Below, piece after piece: positions 45,918 to 54,445 of a DNA stretch of 64,000 bases. Below the pieces are notes generated by a model. It was not told the DNA's origin and did not search any database. It saw only the letters and a program-made list of their open reading frames with translations. The stretch covers positions 620,001-684,000 of the forward strand of contig NZ_LMAF01000001.1 in NCBI RefSeq assembly GCF_001542875.1. The letters are read 5' to 3'. The position numbers and the translations under genes are program-made. The DNA comes from Erythrobacter sp. YT30. Its GTDB lineage: Bacteria > Pseudomonadota > Alphaproteobacteria > Sphingomonadales > Sphingomonadaceae. The stretch's first letter is position 1, and every line of letters begins with the position of its first letter.

Positions 45918-45990
45918 GCCCAAAATCTAGCTGGTCTAGACTACGTATTGGTTAAGCGAAGATCCTGCCCGTAAGACCGGGTGTGTAAGA

Positions 45991-47847
45991 TCAGTAAACC
46001 CGCGCTTTCGGCTCGATGTATTCCGCGTCTTCGGTCAGCGTGTATTCGTGCACTGGACGGTAATCGATGCGCGTGTTGGAACCGCGTCCGCCCCAGCCAT
46101 CGAACCAAGCGACGGTGTGCTTCATCCAGTTCTTGTCGTCGCGATCGGGATAGTCCTCGTGCGCGTGGGCGCCTCGGCTTTCCTTGCGGTTGGCGGCTGA
46201 TGCCATGGTGACATTCGCCTGCGCCATCAGGTTGTCGAGTTCCAGCGTCTCGATCAGATCGCTGTTCCAGATCAGCGACTTGTCGGTGACGTGGATGTCT
46301 TCCATCCGCTTGTTCTGTTCGGCGAGCTTTTGGACGCCTTCATCCATCAGCTTTTGATCGCGGAACACGGCGCAGTGTTTCTGCATCGCTTTTTGCATGT
46401 CCGAGCGGATTTCAGCCGTTGGCGATCCACCTTCGGCGTAGCGGAAGTGATCGAGGCGGCTCAAAGCGAAGTCTGCGCTATCGCCCGGCAACTCGGGCTG
46501 GCTTGCGCCTGCTACGGTTTTTTCCTTGAGGTGGAGGCCGGTTGCGCGGCCAAACACGACAAGGTCAATCAGTGAGTTAGAGCCCAGACGGTTTGCGCCA
46601 TGGACCGACACACAGGCTGCTTCACCCACAGCATAAAGACCGGGTACAACCGCATCAGGATCGCCATCGGGGCCGATAGTCACAACCTGCCCGTGATAAT
46701 TACACTGAATGCCGCCCATATTGTAATGGACCGTTGGGGTCACTGGCAGAGCTTCACGCGTCAGATCAACGCCTGCGAAAATCTTGCCGCTTTCGGTGAT
46801 ACCCGGCAGACGCTCTGCGAGGACTTTGGGATCGATGTGGTCGAGGTGAAGGTGAATATGATCGCCATCCTCACCCACGCCGCGCCCTTCGCGCATTTCG
46901 AGTGCCATTGAGCGACTGACAACATCGCGCGATGCGAGGTCCTTTGCGCTAGGGGCATAGCGCTCCATAAAGCGCTCGCCTTCGGAATTGGTGAGGTATC
47001 CGCCCTCGCCCCGTGCGCCTTCGGTGATGAGGACGCCTGCACCATAAATGCCGGTGGGGTGGAACTGGACAAACTCCATATCCTGCAAAGGCAGACCAGC
47101 GCGCAGCACCATACCGCCGCCATCGCCCGTACAGGTGTGCGCGGATGTCGCGGTGTAATAGCACCGGCCATAACCGCCCGTTGCCAGCACCACAGATTGC
47201 GCGCGGAAGCGGTGGATGGTGCCATCATCAAGGCACATCGCCATCACGCCGACGCACTGACGGACGCCATCAACATCGGCCATAATCAGATCGAGCGCGA
47301 AATATTCGATGAAGAAATCCGCATCGTATTTAAGGCTCTGCTGATAGAGCGCGTGGAGCATTGCGTGCCCCGTTCGGTCAGCCGCCGCGCAGGTGCGCTG
47401 CACTGGCGGTCCTGCTCCCATGTTCTGCATGTGCCCGCCAAAGGGACGCTGATAGATCGTGCCATCTTCATTGCGCGAGAATGGAACGCCAGCATGCTCC
47501 AGCTCGTAAACCGCCTGCGGAGCTTCGCGTGCAAGATATTCAATCGCGTCCTGATCGCCCAGCCAGTCTGACCCCTTTACGGTGTCATACATGTGCCAGG
47601 TCCAGTGATCAGGCGTGTTGTTACCAAGTGATGCCGCAATCCCGCCTTGCGCTGCGACTGTATGACTACGCGTGGGGAAAACCTTGGATATGTTCGCGGT
47701 GCGAAGGCCCGCTTCGGCCGCGCCCATCGTCGCGCGGAGGCCTGATCCGCCTGCGCCCACCACGACGACGTCATAGGTATGATCGATGATCTTGTACGAA
47801 CCCTTCAGATCAGGGCCAGTTGCATCGTTTGCGGCTGCTGTCGCCAT
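45991..47847 (-). CDS. sdhA: Succinate dehydrogenase flavoprotein subunit SdhA
   Basis: 618-residue FAD subunit of complex II that oxidises succinate to fumarate and feeds ubiquinone. FAD motif [20 protein letters not shown]; the histidine for covalent FAD is His62 in [10 protein letters not shown]. The C-terminal catalytic region ([20 protein letters not shown]) is normal. It starts at TAATG, one base overlapping sdhD. Order C-D-A is normal, but no sdhB follows. Confidence 0.97.
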   Translation of the reverse strand: MATAAANDATGPDLKGSYKIIDHTYDVVVVGAGGSGLRATMGAAEAGLRTANISKVFPTRSHTVAAQGGIAASLGNNTPDHWTWHMYDTVKGSDWLGDQDAIEYLAREAPQAVYELEHAGVPFSRNEDGTIYQRPFGGHMQNMGAGPPVQRTCAAADRTGHAMLHALYQQSLKYDADFFIEYFALDLIMADVDGVRQCVGVMAMCLDDGTIHRFRAQSVVLATGGYGRCYYTATSAHTCTGDGGGMVLRAGLPLQDMEFVQFHPTGIYGAGVLITEGARGEGGYLTNSEGERFMERYAPSAKDLASRDVVSRSMALEMREGRGVGEDGDHIHLHLDHIDPKVLAERLPGITESGKIFAGVDLTREALPVTPTVHYNMGGIQCNYHGQVVTIGPDGDPDAVVPGLYAVGEAACVSVHGANRLGSNSLIDLVVFGRATGLHLKEKTVAGASQPELPGDSADFALSRLDHFRYAEGGSPTAEIRSDMQKAMQKHCAVFRDQKLMDEGVQKLAEQNKRMEDIHVTDKSLIWNSDLIETLELDNLMAQANVTMASAANRKESRGAHAHEDYPDRDDKNWMKHTVAWFDGWGGRGSNTRIDYRPVHEYTLTEDAEYIEPKARVY

Positions 47848-48233
47848 TATGCTTGAACTCCGAATGCGAGGCTCGCGACGCTGAACAAAGCAAATGCGCC
47901 GCCGCCAAAGGCTGCCAGATTGAGAGCTGAAAGCAGCCCAAATTTGGTGCCTGAATTTTGAACATAATCTTCGATGAGAACCTGAAGGCCAAGCCGCGCG
48001 TGCCAGAATAGGCTGATCACAAGCAGCATCATCGGCACGGCCGAAATCGGCTTTCGAAGCCAGGCTGACACGGCATCGTAATTCAGATCGCCCATCGCAA
48101 GAAAGCTGACCGCAAGCCAGCTCATCAGCACGAGATTGCCAATCGCAGTAAAGCGCTGGATCAACCAGTGATGCGCGCCTTCATGCGCCGATCCCAAGCC
48201 GCGCACGCGGCCGATAGAGGTTCCGTTACCCAT
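47847..48233 (-). CDS. sdhD: Succinate dehydrogenase membrane anchor SdhD
   Basis: 128 residues with three membrane helices ([58 protein letters not shown]). [17 protein letters not shown] and the heme-region histidine in [19 protein letters not shown] are typical of the SdhD hydrophobic anchor. With SdhC it binds heme b and ubiquinone. The start is ATG 48233, 14 bases after sdhC; an upstream in-frame start would overlap sdhC heavily. Confidence 0.93.
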   Translation of the reverse strand: MGNGTSIGRVRGLGSAHEGAHHWLIQRFTAIGNLVLMSWLAVSFLAMGDLNYDAVSAWLRKPISAVPMMLLVISLFWHARLGLQVLIEDYVQNSGTKFGLLSALNLAAFGGGAFALFSVASLAFGVQA

Positions 48234-48247
48234 AGTCCCCAAATCCC

Positions 48248-48628
48248 TTAGCGCAGAAGCACATACGCCCAGACCGCGACGGTCAGGGCAATGGCGATCA
48301 GCGGCGATGCGATTGACCACATCTTGTTCGTGTTAAGCTCATAACCTGCGCCAATATCGAGCACGAAGTGGCGAAGGCCGCTCATCAAATGCGTGAAAAA
48401 CGCCCAGGTGAGGCCCACCATCACGATATATCCGATCGGCGTCGTCATCAGGCCATAGAAGAGATCGTACTGAGCCTGACCCGCAGCAATCGCGCCCAGC
48501 CACCAAACCAGCAGCGCAAGGCCGACAAGTGCCATGCCATCACCGGTTGCCCGGTGGAGGATAGACACCAGCATATGCGGTCCCCAGCGCCAAATCTGCA
48601 AGTGAGGCGAAAGCGGTCTGTTACTCAT
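48248..48628 (-). CDS. sdhC: Succinate dehydrogenase cytochrome b556 subunit SdhC
   Basis: 126 residues with three helices. The N-terminal RPLSPHLQIWRWGPHMLVSI followed by LHRATGDGMAL and later HLMSGLRHFVLDIG is the SdhC signature, the latter carrying the heme ligand histidine. The start is ATG 48628 with GGGATC upstream; upstream frame to 48748 is not supported. It is the first gene of the sdhCDA operon, divergent from an SDR gene over 141 bases that show no clear operator. Confidence 0.95.
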   Translation of the reverse strand: MSNRPLSPHLQIWRWGPHMLVSILHRATGDGMALVGLALLVWWLGAIAAGQAQYDLFYGLMTTPIGYIVMVGLTWAFFTHLMSGLRHFVLDIGAGYELNTNKMWSIASPLIAIALTVAVWAYVLLR

Positions 48629-48769
48629 ATTGATCCCAAAAACCTTCGAATATGTACCTTTTGTTGCTCTCTCACTTAGCGGACCGTGCGATAGAGGCAA
48701 GCGGAGAGGCCATGGCTCTCTTGCAAAGATTGAGATAACAGCTTGCAAAATTGGGGATAGAGGACTGCC

Positions 48770-49495
48770 ATGAGCGCCATTTTAGTCACCGGATCAAGTC
48801 GCGGGATCGGCGCTGCGATAAGGGAAGCGCTGGAAACGCGAGGCCTTCAAGTGGTCGGCCACAGCACGCGCGGCGATGGTGCGGATGAACTGGCTGCCGA
48901 TTTCAATGACACATTTGCCGCGCAATCCCTGTGGGAAGAGGCGTTGGCGCTGGGCGATGGCGAAATCACAGCTGTCATCAACAATGCTGGGCTTTTCGCT
49001 GCAAACCCAATGGCGAATTCAGACATAGAATGGCTGGATGCGTGGGAGGACACGCTGCGAATCAACTTGACGGCAGCCGCGCAATTGTCGCGATTTGCCG
49101 TCAAACATTGGCAGAAGCGCGAGCGCGATGCGGACGGCGTTCGCGGACGGCTAGTGCACGTGGCAAGCCGCGCCGCCTATCGCGGGGATTCGCCCGATCA
49201 CTGGCACTATGCCGCAGCCAAAGGCGGGATGGTAGCGATGCACAAAACAATAGCGCGCGCCTATGCGAGCGAGGGCATTTTGAGCTTTGCGATCACACCG
49301 GGCTTTACCGATACGGCGATGGCAGGCGATTATCTCGAAAGTCGTGGCGGCGCGGATTTGCTTGCCGATATTCCGCTTGGCCGGGTGGCTGAACCCGAAG
49401 AGATTGCCGCTATTGCGAGCTTTTGCGCCTGCGATGCCCCTTCCAGCATGACGGGCGCTGTGATTGATGCGAATGGAGCCAGTTTTGTACGATAA
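48770..49495 (+). CDS. SDR-family oxidoreductase upstream of the metallo-beta-lactamase
   Basis: 241-residue short-chain dehydrogenase. TGSSRGIG at 7-14, NNAGLF in the middle, VHVASRAAYRGDSPDHWHYA with the Tyr/Lys pair HYAAAKGG, and the C-terminal VIDANGASFVR. Substrate unknown. GAGGAC precedes the ATG. Its last 23 bases overlap the start of the metallo-beta-lactamase gene, where a 9-base tandem repeat includes this gene's stop. It is the first gene of a run of four overlapping genes. Confidence 0.92.
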   Translation: MSAILVTGSSRGIGAAIREALETRGLQVVGHSTRGDGADELAADFNDTFAAQSLWEEALALGDGEITAVINNAGLFAANPMANSDIEWLDAWEDTLRINLTAAAQLSRFAVKHWQKRERDADGVRGRLVHVASRAAYRGDSPDHWHYAAAKGGMVAMHKTIARAYASEGILSFAITPGFTDTAMAGDYLESRGGADLLADIPLGRVAEPEEIAAIASFCACDAPSSMTGAVIDANGASFVR

Positions 49496-50405
49496 GTACG
49501 ATAAGATTGCGCAGATTCTCGCTCTTGGAGTGCTGTCTGGATTCTCGGCTGTTGCGCAGGCCGATGCGTCACAAAGCACTGCCAATTCTCCACAGAAATG
49601 GGCAGAGAAATGCGAACCTTGGGATGAATGGGACAAGCCAGCGCCACCATTTAAAGTGCATGGCAACACATACTATGTCGGAACTTGCGGTATAGCGTCG
49701 ATCCTTATCACCGATGATGAAGGTCATGTCCTGCTCGATAGCGGAACTGAGGCTGGCGCCCGAGTTGTCAAGCGCAACATTGAAATGCTGAACTTCGATA
49801 TCGGTGACGTCCTGCTTCTCGGATACAGTCACGAACATTTCGATCACGTTGGCGGTATGGCTTATTTGCAGGAATTGACCGGCGGATCGTTAGTCTCCCT
49901 CAAAGCCGGCGCAAAGGTGATGGAGAGTGGAGCAAGCGACCCAACTGATCCGCAGCACGGGATGCATGCCCCCTTTGCCCCAGCCCGTGTTGATTTCGTT
50001 CATAAGGACGGAGATGCGATGGGAACCGGATCGTTGCTGGTCAGATCGTTTTCTGCACCTGGCCACACCCCTGGCGCGACAATCTGGCAATGGGAAAGCT
50101 GCGCCGAAAAAGACGGGGACGACGATTGCAAGACGATCGTATATGCCGACAGCATGTCTCCGGTCAGCCGGGATGGCTATAAATTCTCAGATCATCCCGA
50201 ATACCTTGCCGCATATCGGGCAGGCATTGATCGGCTCGGCAAACTCGAATGCGACATTCTGCTCACCCCCCATCCCTCGCACAGCCAGATGGTCAAACGC
50301 GCCGCCACGGGCAGCTTTGAAGGCGGTGTTAGCTGCGCCGAGTACGCCGCGCAAAAGCACCGCGATCTTGACGCTCGCCTCGCAAAGGAGATGGCGGACG
50401 AATGA
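49473..50405 (+). CDS. Subclass B3 metallo-beta-lactamase
   Basis: 310 residues from ATG 49473. Signal peptide (about 11-30, KIAQILALGVLSGFSAVAQA). All six zinc ligands of subclass B3 are present: HEHFDH gives H120, H122, D124 and H125; GHTPG gives H198; LLTPHPSH gives H267; YADSMSP carries the substrate-side serines. It should hydrolyse penicillins, cephalosporins and carbapenems in the periplasm. TTG 49485, six bases after GGAG, is an attractive alternative start. It is coupled to prmA by ATGA. Resident B3 enzymes have been reported from several Erythrobacter species. Confidence 0.93.
   Translation: MEPVLYDKYDKIAQILALGVLSGFSAVAQADASQSTANSPQKWAEKCEPWDEWDKPAPPFKVHGNTYYVGTCGIASILITDDEGHVLLDSGTEAGARVVKRNIEMLNFDIGDVLLLGYSHEHFDHVGGMAYLQELTGGSLVSLKAGAKVMESGASDPTDPQHGMHAPFAPARVDFVHKDGDAMGTGSLLVRSFSAPGHTPGATIWQWESCAEKDGDDDCKTIVYADSMSPVSRDGYKFSDHPEYLAAYRAGIDRLGKLECDILLTPHPSHSQMVKRAATGSFEGGVSCAEYAAQKHRDLDARLAKEMADE
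49488..49505. repeat. 9-bp tandem repeat at the SDR stop / lactamase start overlap
   Basis: TACGATAAG occurs twice head to tail (49488-49496, 49497-49505). In the SDR frame the first copy holds the TAA stop; in the lactamase frame the pair encodes Tyr-Asp-Lys-Tyr-Asp-Lys at the start of the signal peptide. It looks like a slippage duplication in the overlap. Confidence 0.8.
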
Positions 50406-51313
50406 GCGCAACATATTTGCTGTCTGCCCATGCGCCCAAAATAAAGGTTCAGGCCGCCCTCCTCGCGCATGACGAGATTGAGGATTGGGATCCAGAACTC
50501 GTCATCACGGGCCGCGAGATTGCTGAGGACAGGCCGGAAGAGTGGGTGCTCGAAGGGTATTACCCGCGCAAACCGACTGCCGCGCAAAAGAAGGCGATGG
50601 CTTCGCTTTTCGCTGGGAAAGTCCCCGATATCAAAGCGCAGAAGCTCAAGGAGCAGGATTGGCTGGCACTGAGCCAGCAAGGTGTGCAGCCCATTCGCGC
50701 AGGCAAATTCTACGTCCACACGCCTGATTTCGAGCCCGATCCCAATGCCATCAACTTTACCATTCCAGCAGCTCAGGCCTTTGGAACTGGTCAGCATGAG
50801 ACGACCGCCGGGTGTCTTGAAATGCTCGAAGTCGTCAAACGCTCAGGGCTCGTTGCCCGGCGCATTGCCGATATCGGGACCGGCACCGGGCTTCTTGCCT
50901 TTGCCGCGATGCAATTATGGCCGCGAGCACGGGCTACGGCATCGGATATTGATCCGGTGTGCGCCGATGTTGTGCTGGACAACGCGGCGATGAATAGCAT
51001 CGCGGTGGGAGCTGGTTCGGGCGCTCTCACCATGGTGATCGCCGATGGCATGCACGATCCGCTGCTGTCCCTGCGCGGACCGTATGATCTCTTGATCGCC
51101 AACATTCTTGCTGGGCCATTGGTCGATCTGGCGCCCGATTTTGCAGCGGCTGTGGCGCCCAAGGGCAGCCTAGTTCTGGCAGGACTGCTGGCAGGCGAGC
51201 AAGAACGCCAAGTGCGCCGCGCTTACGCCCGCGCAGGATTTCGCCCTCGGGCGCGATTGCAGCGCGGGGATTGGGCAATCCTCTGGATGAGACGGCGAGC
51301 GCAAATTGCCTAA
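50402..51313 (+). CDS. prmA: Ribosomal protein L11 methyltransferase PrmA
   Basis: 303-residue SAM-dependent methyltransferase that modifies L11. N-terminal substrate-recognition region (LSAHAPKIKVQAALLAHDEI), then AQAFGTGQHETTAGCLEM, SAM motif I DIGTGTGLLAFAAMQLW and LIANILAGPLVDLAPDFA. The ATGA overlap with the lactamase gene ties them in translation. Its own stop overlaps the TTG start of the DUF2459 gene. Confidence 0.94.
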   Translation: MSATYLLSAHAPKIKVQAALLAHDEIEDWDPELVITGREIAEDRPEEWVLEGYYPRKPTAAQKKAMASLFAGKVPDIKAQKLKEQDWLALSQQGVQPIRAGKFYVHTPDFEPDPNAINFTIPAAQAFGTGQHETTAGCLEMLEVVKRSGLVARRIADIGTGTGLLAFAAMQLWPRARATASDIDPVCADVVLDNAAMNSIAVGAGSGALTMVIADGMHDPLLSLRGPYDLLIANILAGPLVDLAPDFAAAVAPKGSLVLAGLLAGEQERQVRRAYARAGFRPRARLQRGDWAILWMRRRAQIA

Positions 51314-52019
51314 ATCATCGTTCTGGTGGAAGGCCGTCCGCCGGACCTTCGCCGCCATATTAGCGATCATCGCCATCGCTGGGCTTGCGGGATGGATCGG
51401 CTCGTCGATACCGCGCGGCGATCCGCTTTTGGACGCGCCCGCCGACCCTGTTGAAATCATGATAGCAACCAATGGCGTACACACCGAAATCGTGGTCCCG
51501 GTTGTCAATTCGACCAGGGATTGGCGCGAGATCCTGCCGAGCGTCTCAAAGACGGCAAGCGGGGATGTCACCACCCATATCGCAATCGGCTTTGGCGAGC
51601 GCGACGTCTTCATCAACACGCCGACATTCTACGATATGAGGCTTTCCACCGCCCTGCGCGTGGCGACAACGGGCGGCGAAGGCATGATCCGCGTAATCAA
51701 TCTCACCAATCCGGGCGCGCATCAAAATCGCCGAAAACTCACCATATCGCGCGAGCAGTATGCGCGGCTGGTAAACGCTCTCGAAGACGATCTGCCGCCA
51801 CTTGCCGCTGGCGAAGCACGCACATTCGAAACAAGCACCTATGATCGCGGGCGCTATTACGCGTCACCTCAACGCTACACCCTTATCACCACTTGCAATC
51901 AGTGGACCAGCGACAGGCTGGCCAACGCTGGCATTCGCACCGGCTGGTTAACCCCGTTTTCGGGCGGAGTGATGAAATGGGTGCCGAAACCCAATGCGGT
52001 TCGCAAAGTGGAACCGTGA
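51306..52019 (+). CDS. DUF2459 (TIGR02117) family protein
   Basis: 237 residues. One N-terminal helix (about 13-33, RTFAAILAIIAIAGLAGWIG) then a periplasmic domain with TNGVHTEIVVPVV, HIAIGFGERDVFINTPTF, and the C-terminal TTCNQWTSDRLANAG; the His and Cys look like a papain-like pair, so a cysteine-hydrolase activity is a reasonable guess. This pattern is the TIGR02117/DUF2459 family, of unknown function. The start is TTG 51306, overlapping prmA by 8 bases. No strong ribosome site is present. Confidence 0.85.
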   Translation: MPKSSFWWKAVRRTFAAILAIIAIAGLAGWIGSSIPRGDPLLDAPADPVEIMIATNGVHTEIVVPVVNSTRDWREILPSVSKTASGDVTTHIAIGFGERDVFINTPTFYDMRLSTALRVATTGGEGMIRVINLTNPGAHQNRRKLTISREQYARLVNALEDDLPPLAAGEARTFETSTYDRGRYYASPQRYTLITTCNQWTSDRLANAGIRTGWLTPFSGGVMKWVPKPNAVRKVEP

Positions 52020-52029
52020 CCGCTTTCAA

Positions 52030-52065
52030 TCCTTTGAGAAGGAACACGCACATTTTCTCAAAGGA
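52030..52065 (+). promoter_or_regulatory. Hairpin that sequesters the Shine-Dalgarno of the next SDR gene
   Basis: A perfect 11-bp inverted repeat, TCCTTTGAGAA (52030-52040) and TTCTCAAAGGA (52055-52065), with a 14-base loop. The right arm includes AAAGGA, the Shine-Dalgarno 8 bases before ATG 52074. It begins 11 bases after the DUF2459 stop. It could be an RNA thermometer-like or attenuator-like switch, or just an operon terminator (no T-run follows). Confidence 0.6.
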
Positions 52066-52073
52066 CACCTCCC

Positions 52074-52745
52074 ATGGCCAAGACACTTCTCATCACCGGC
52101 GCATCGTCGGGTATCGGCGCTGCAACCGCAAAAGCTGCCGCGAGCGCCGGTTGGAATGTAGCATTGTGCGCGCGATCGGCTGACAAGCTGGAGGCGTTGG
52201 CGAAAGATATCGGCGATGCCGCCCTTGCCGCGCCGTGCGATGTGACCAAGCGCGAGGAAATCAAGGCCGCGCTCCAGAAAACCGCTGATCATTTTGGCGG
52301 TGTCGATGCGGTGTTTGCCAATGCGGGAACGGGCGCTCAGAAACCCGGCGTTGAAGGCGGCGATCCGGATGAATGGCACGATATGATCCACGTCAATATC
52401 TTGGCCGTTCTATATGCCGCGCACGAAGCGATCCCGCATCTCAAAAAGACCAAGGGGCAATTCGTCGTCACCGGATCAAAGGCGGGCCGCGACACGTTCA
52501 AAGGCTCGGTCTATTCCGCAACCAAGCACTTCGTGCACGGCTTTGGCGAAAACCTCGCCGAAGAAATGCGCGAATGGGGCGGCCGCGCGACAGTTATTGC
52601 GCCCGGTATGGTGGACACCGCGTTTTTTGATGAGCCCAAGCCTACGAAGATCCAGCCCGAAGATGTCGCCGCAGCAGTTATGTTTGCGTTAGAGCAGCCC
52701 CAAACGGCCGCCGTGCGCGAGGTCTATCTTATGCCGAACGATTGA
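52074..52745 (+). CDS. SDR-family oxidoreductase with hairpin leader
   Basis: 223-residue short-chain dehydrogenase. TGASSGIG at 8-15, FANAGTGAQKPG replacing NNAG, the catalytic Ser in VTGSKAGRDTF and SVYSATKHFVHGF with Tyr/Lys. The sequence fits NADP-preferring YdfG-like SDRs, but substrate is unassigned. AAAGGA precedes the ATG and is buried in the hairpin at 52030-52065. It converges with the sigma factor gene, 14 bases apart. Confidence 0.92.
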   Translation: MAKTLLITGASSGIGAATAKAAASAGWNVALCARSADKLEALAKDIGDAALAAPCDVTKREEIKAALQKTADHFGGVDAVFANAGTGAQKPGVEGGDPDEWHDMIHVNILAVLYAAHEAIPHLKKTKGQFVVTGSKAGRDTFKGSVYSATKHFVHGFGENLAEEMREWGGRATVIAPGMVDTAFFDEPKPTKIQPEDVAAAVMFALEQPQTAAVREVYLMPND

Positions 52746-52759
52746 GGCAGCGCGGCTTT

Positions 52760-53992
52760 CTACCTTTTCGCAAGAGCCGCCAGACGGGCTTCCAGAAACA
52801 GCTTCTCAGCGGGCGCGGGGTCCAATTCCAGCGCTCGCTTGTAAGCCCTCGCCGCTTTGTCAGTCTCCCCAAGCCGCGCGCGCAGCTCTGCCTCGGCCGC
52901 ATGATAGGGGCGCGATCGTGCAAGCTGATCGACAGGCAATTTCTCCCACTCGGTTAGTCCCGCCGCCGCCCCATCGCGCTGCCCGATTGCAACCGCTCGG
53001 TTGAGCGCTACCATGGCGCTGGGACGCATGATTGCCAGCGCATCGTAGAGCTTAACGACAGCCTCCCAGTCTACTCCCCCCTCAAAAGCGCGCCGCGCAT
53101 GGGTCAGCTGGATAGACGCCATCACCTGATAGGGCCCGGTGGCTACCATCACAGCGGCCTCTTCGAGTAAAGCGCGAGCGCGATCGATCCGCTTGCCGTC
53201 CCACAGCTGCGCGTCCTGCTCTGACAAAGGCACCATCGCGCCACCGCCATCAACCCGCGCATTCTCACGCGAACGGGCGAGCAACACCAGCGCGGCAAGG
53301 CCTAGCGCTTCGGGCTCGTCCGGGCACAACTCAGCCAGCATCAAGGCCAGCCGTTCCACCTCACCAGCCAGCTCGGTGTCGCGCGCTTGCGCCGCATCCT
53401 GATAGGCAACAGTGTAGGCCAGCTCCAAGGTCAGTAGGACGGCCTCTAGCCGCTCTCCCCAGTGCTTTCGCTCAGGGATTGCGAACCCTATCCCCGCATC
53501 GCGTATCTTCGCTTTTGCGCGGGTAATGCGCTGGAACATGGCCTGCTCGCTGGTAACGAAGACGCGCGCGATTTCGGCGACAGGCAGCCCGCAAAGGACC
53601 TTGAGCGCGAGCGCAGTGCGCGCTTCCAAGGCAATCGCGGGATGGCAGCAAACGAAGATCAATCGCAGCGGCTCATCGGGGATCGGATCGGGAAATGCGA
53701 TAACCTCGCCCATATCGTCCTCCTTTGGCTGGATCCTCGCTTCGGCCTCAACAGCGCGGGTTTCGGCGTCGCGTCGGCGCACAGCATCAATGGCCTTGCG
53801 TTTGCCAACGGTGATCAACCACGCCTCGAGCGATCGCGGCTCTGCCTCGCTTTCAAGAAAGGCCGCGCACGCATCGGCAAAGGCATCTTCTGCGCGGTCA
53901 ATATCGCGCAAATGCGCGGCCAGGGCAGCAATCACCCGTGGCCGCGCGGCGCTGAGCGCTGCCGCCTTGTCATCAAGACCAGCTGCGCTCAT
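52760..53992 (-). CDS. ECF sigma factor, ECF42 type with C-terminal TPR region
   Basis: 410 residues from ATG 53992. Sigma-2 (AALAAHLRDIDRAEDAFADA, EAWLITVGKRKAIDAVRRRD) and sigma-4 (LRLIFVCCHPAIALEARTAL, GLPVAEIARVFVTSEQAMFQ) are followed by a long helical TPR-like C-terminus (HARRAFEGGVDWEAVVKLYD, ARAYKRALELDPAPAEKLFL). This layout plus the adjacent DGPF/YCII gene is that of the ECF42 group, which lacks a classical anti-sigma factor. The stop of the YCII gene precedes the ATG by one base. The in-frame start further upstream would overlap the YCII gene and is rejected. Confidence 0.92.
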   Translation of the reverse strand: MSAAGLDDKAAALSAARPRVIAALAAHLRDIDRAEDAFADACAAFLESEAEPRSLEAWLITVGKRKAIDAVRRRDAETRAVEAEARIQPKEDDMGEVIAFPDPIPDEPLRLIFVCCHPAIALEARTALALKVLCGLPVAEIARVFVTSEQAMFQRITRAKAKIRDAGIGFAIPERKHWGERLEAVLLTLELAYTVAYQDAAQARDTELAGEVERLALMLAELCPDEPEALGLAALVLLARSRENARVDGGGAMVPLSEQDAQLWDGKRIDRARALLEEAAVMVATGPYQVMASIQLTHARRAFEGGVDWEAVVKLYDALAIMRPSAMVALNRAVAIGQRDGAAAGLTEWEKLPVDQLARSRPYHAAEAELRARLGETDKAARAYKRALELDPAPAEKLFLEARLAALAKR

Positions 53993-53993
53993 G

Positions 53994-54344
53994 TCACATT
54001 TCGAAGTTGGGGCGGATTTCAATCGCTCCATCGCCAGGAACCGGGATCTTGCGCGCCCATTCAATCGCCGCGTCAAGATCGCCAACGTCAATGACGTAAT
54101 ATCCGCCCAATTCTTCGTGCGTTTCGATGAAGGGGCCATCATGCAAGGTGCCCTTGCCCGATTGGTATTTGATCGTCGTCGCGCTGTCTGCGCCCTGAAG
54201 GCGGTTGCCGCCCTCATAAACGCCCGCAGCGACCATATCCTCAATCAAGGCCATGTGTTTGCCGACAACTTCCTCCATCAATTTTCCGCCATCATCGCCT
54301 TGGTAGATGGCTTCATTTTCATGGATCATCAGTGTGTACTTCAT
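53994..54344 (-). CDS. YCII-family (DGPF) protein partner of ECF42
   Basis: 116 residues of the YCII-related fold, with the DGPF motif at 69-72 (LHDGPFIETHEELGGYYVID) and GDLDAAIEWARKIPVPGDG. Such genes stand next to ECF42 sigma factors, probably as regulators or as regulon members; the exact role is not known. The start ATG is at 54344. It is followed directly by the sigma-factor ATG, so the pair is one operon. Confidence 0.93.
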   Translation of the reverse strand: MKYTLMIHENEAIYQGDDGGKLMEEVVGKHMALIEDMVAAGVYEGGNRLQGADSATTIKYQSGKGTLHDGPFIETHEELGGYYVIDVGDLDAAIEWARKIPVPGDGAIEIRPNFEM

Positions 54345-54445
54345 CCGTAACCTCCATTCGCGAGCTTCTCCCCTTTGGCGAAGCTTCGCAAGGGAGACGG
54401 ATGGGAACGCCGGGATTCGACAGGCTCACGAAATCTTTTTGAGAA

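Noticed and set aside
45924..45990. Possible hidden sdhB between sdhA and the next gene
   Set aside because: The gap is only 67 bases and has no ferredoxin cysteine pattern in any frame.
54400..54445. Sequence resembling a dispersed repeat core (ATTCGACAGGCTCACGAAAT)
   Set aside because: Only a partial copy without a clear partner arm; too weak to list as a repeat without genome-wide comparison.
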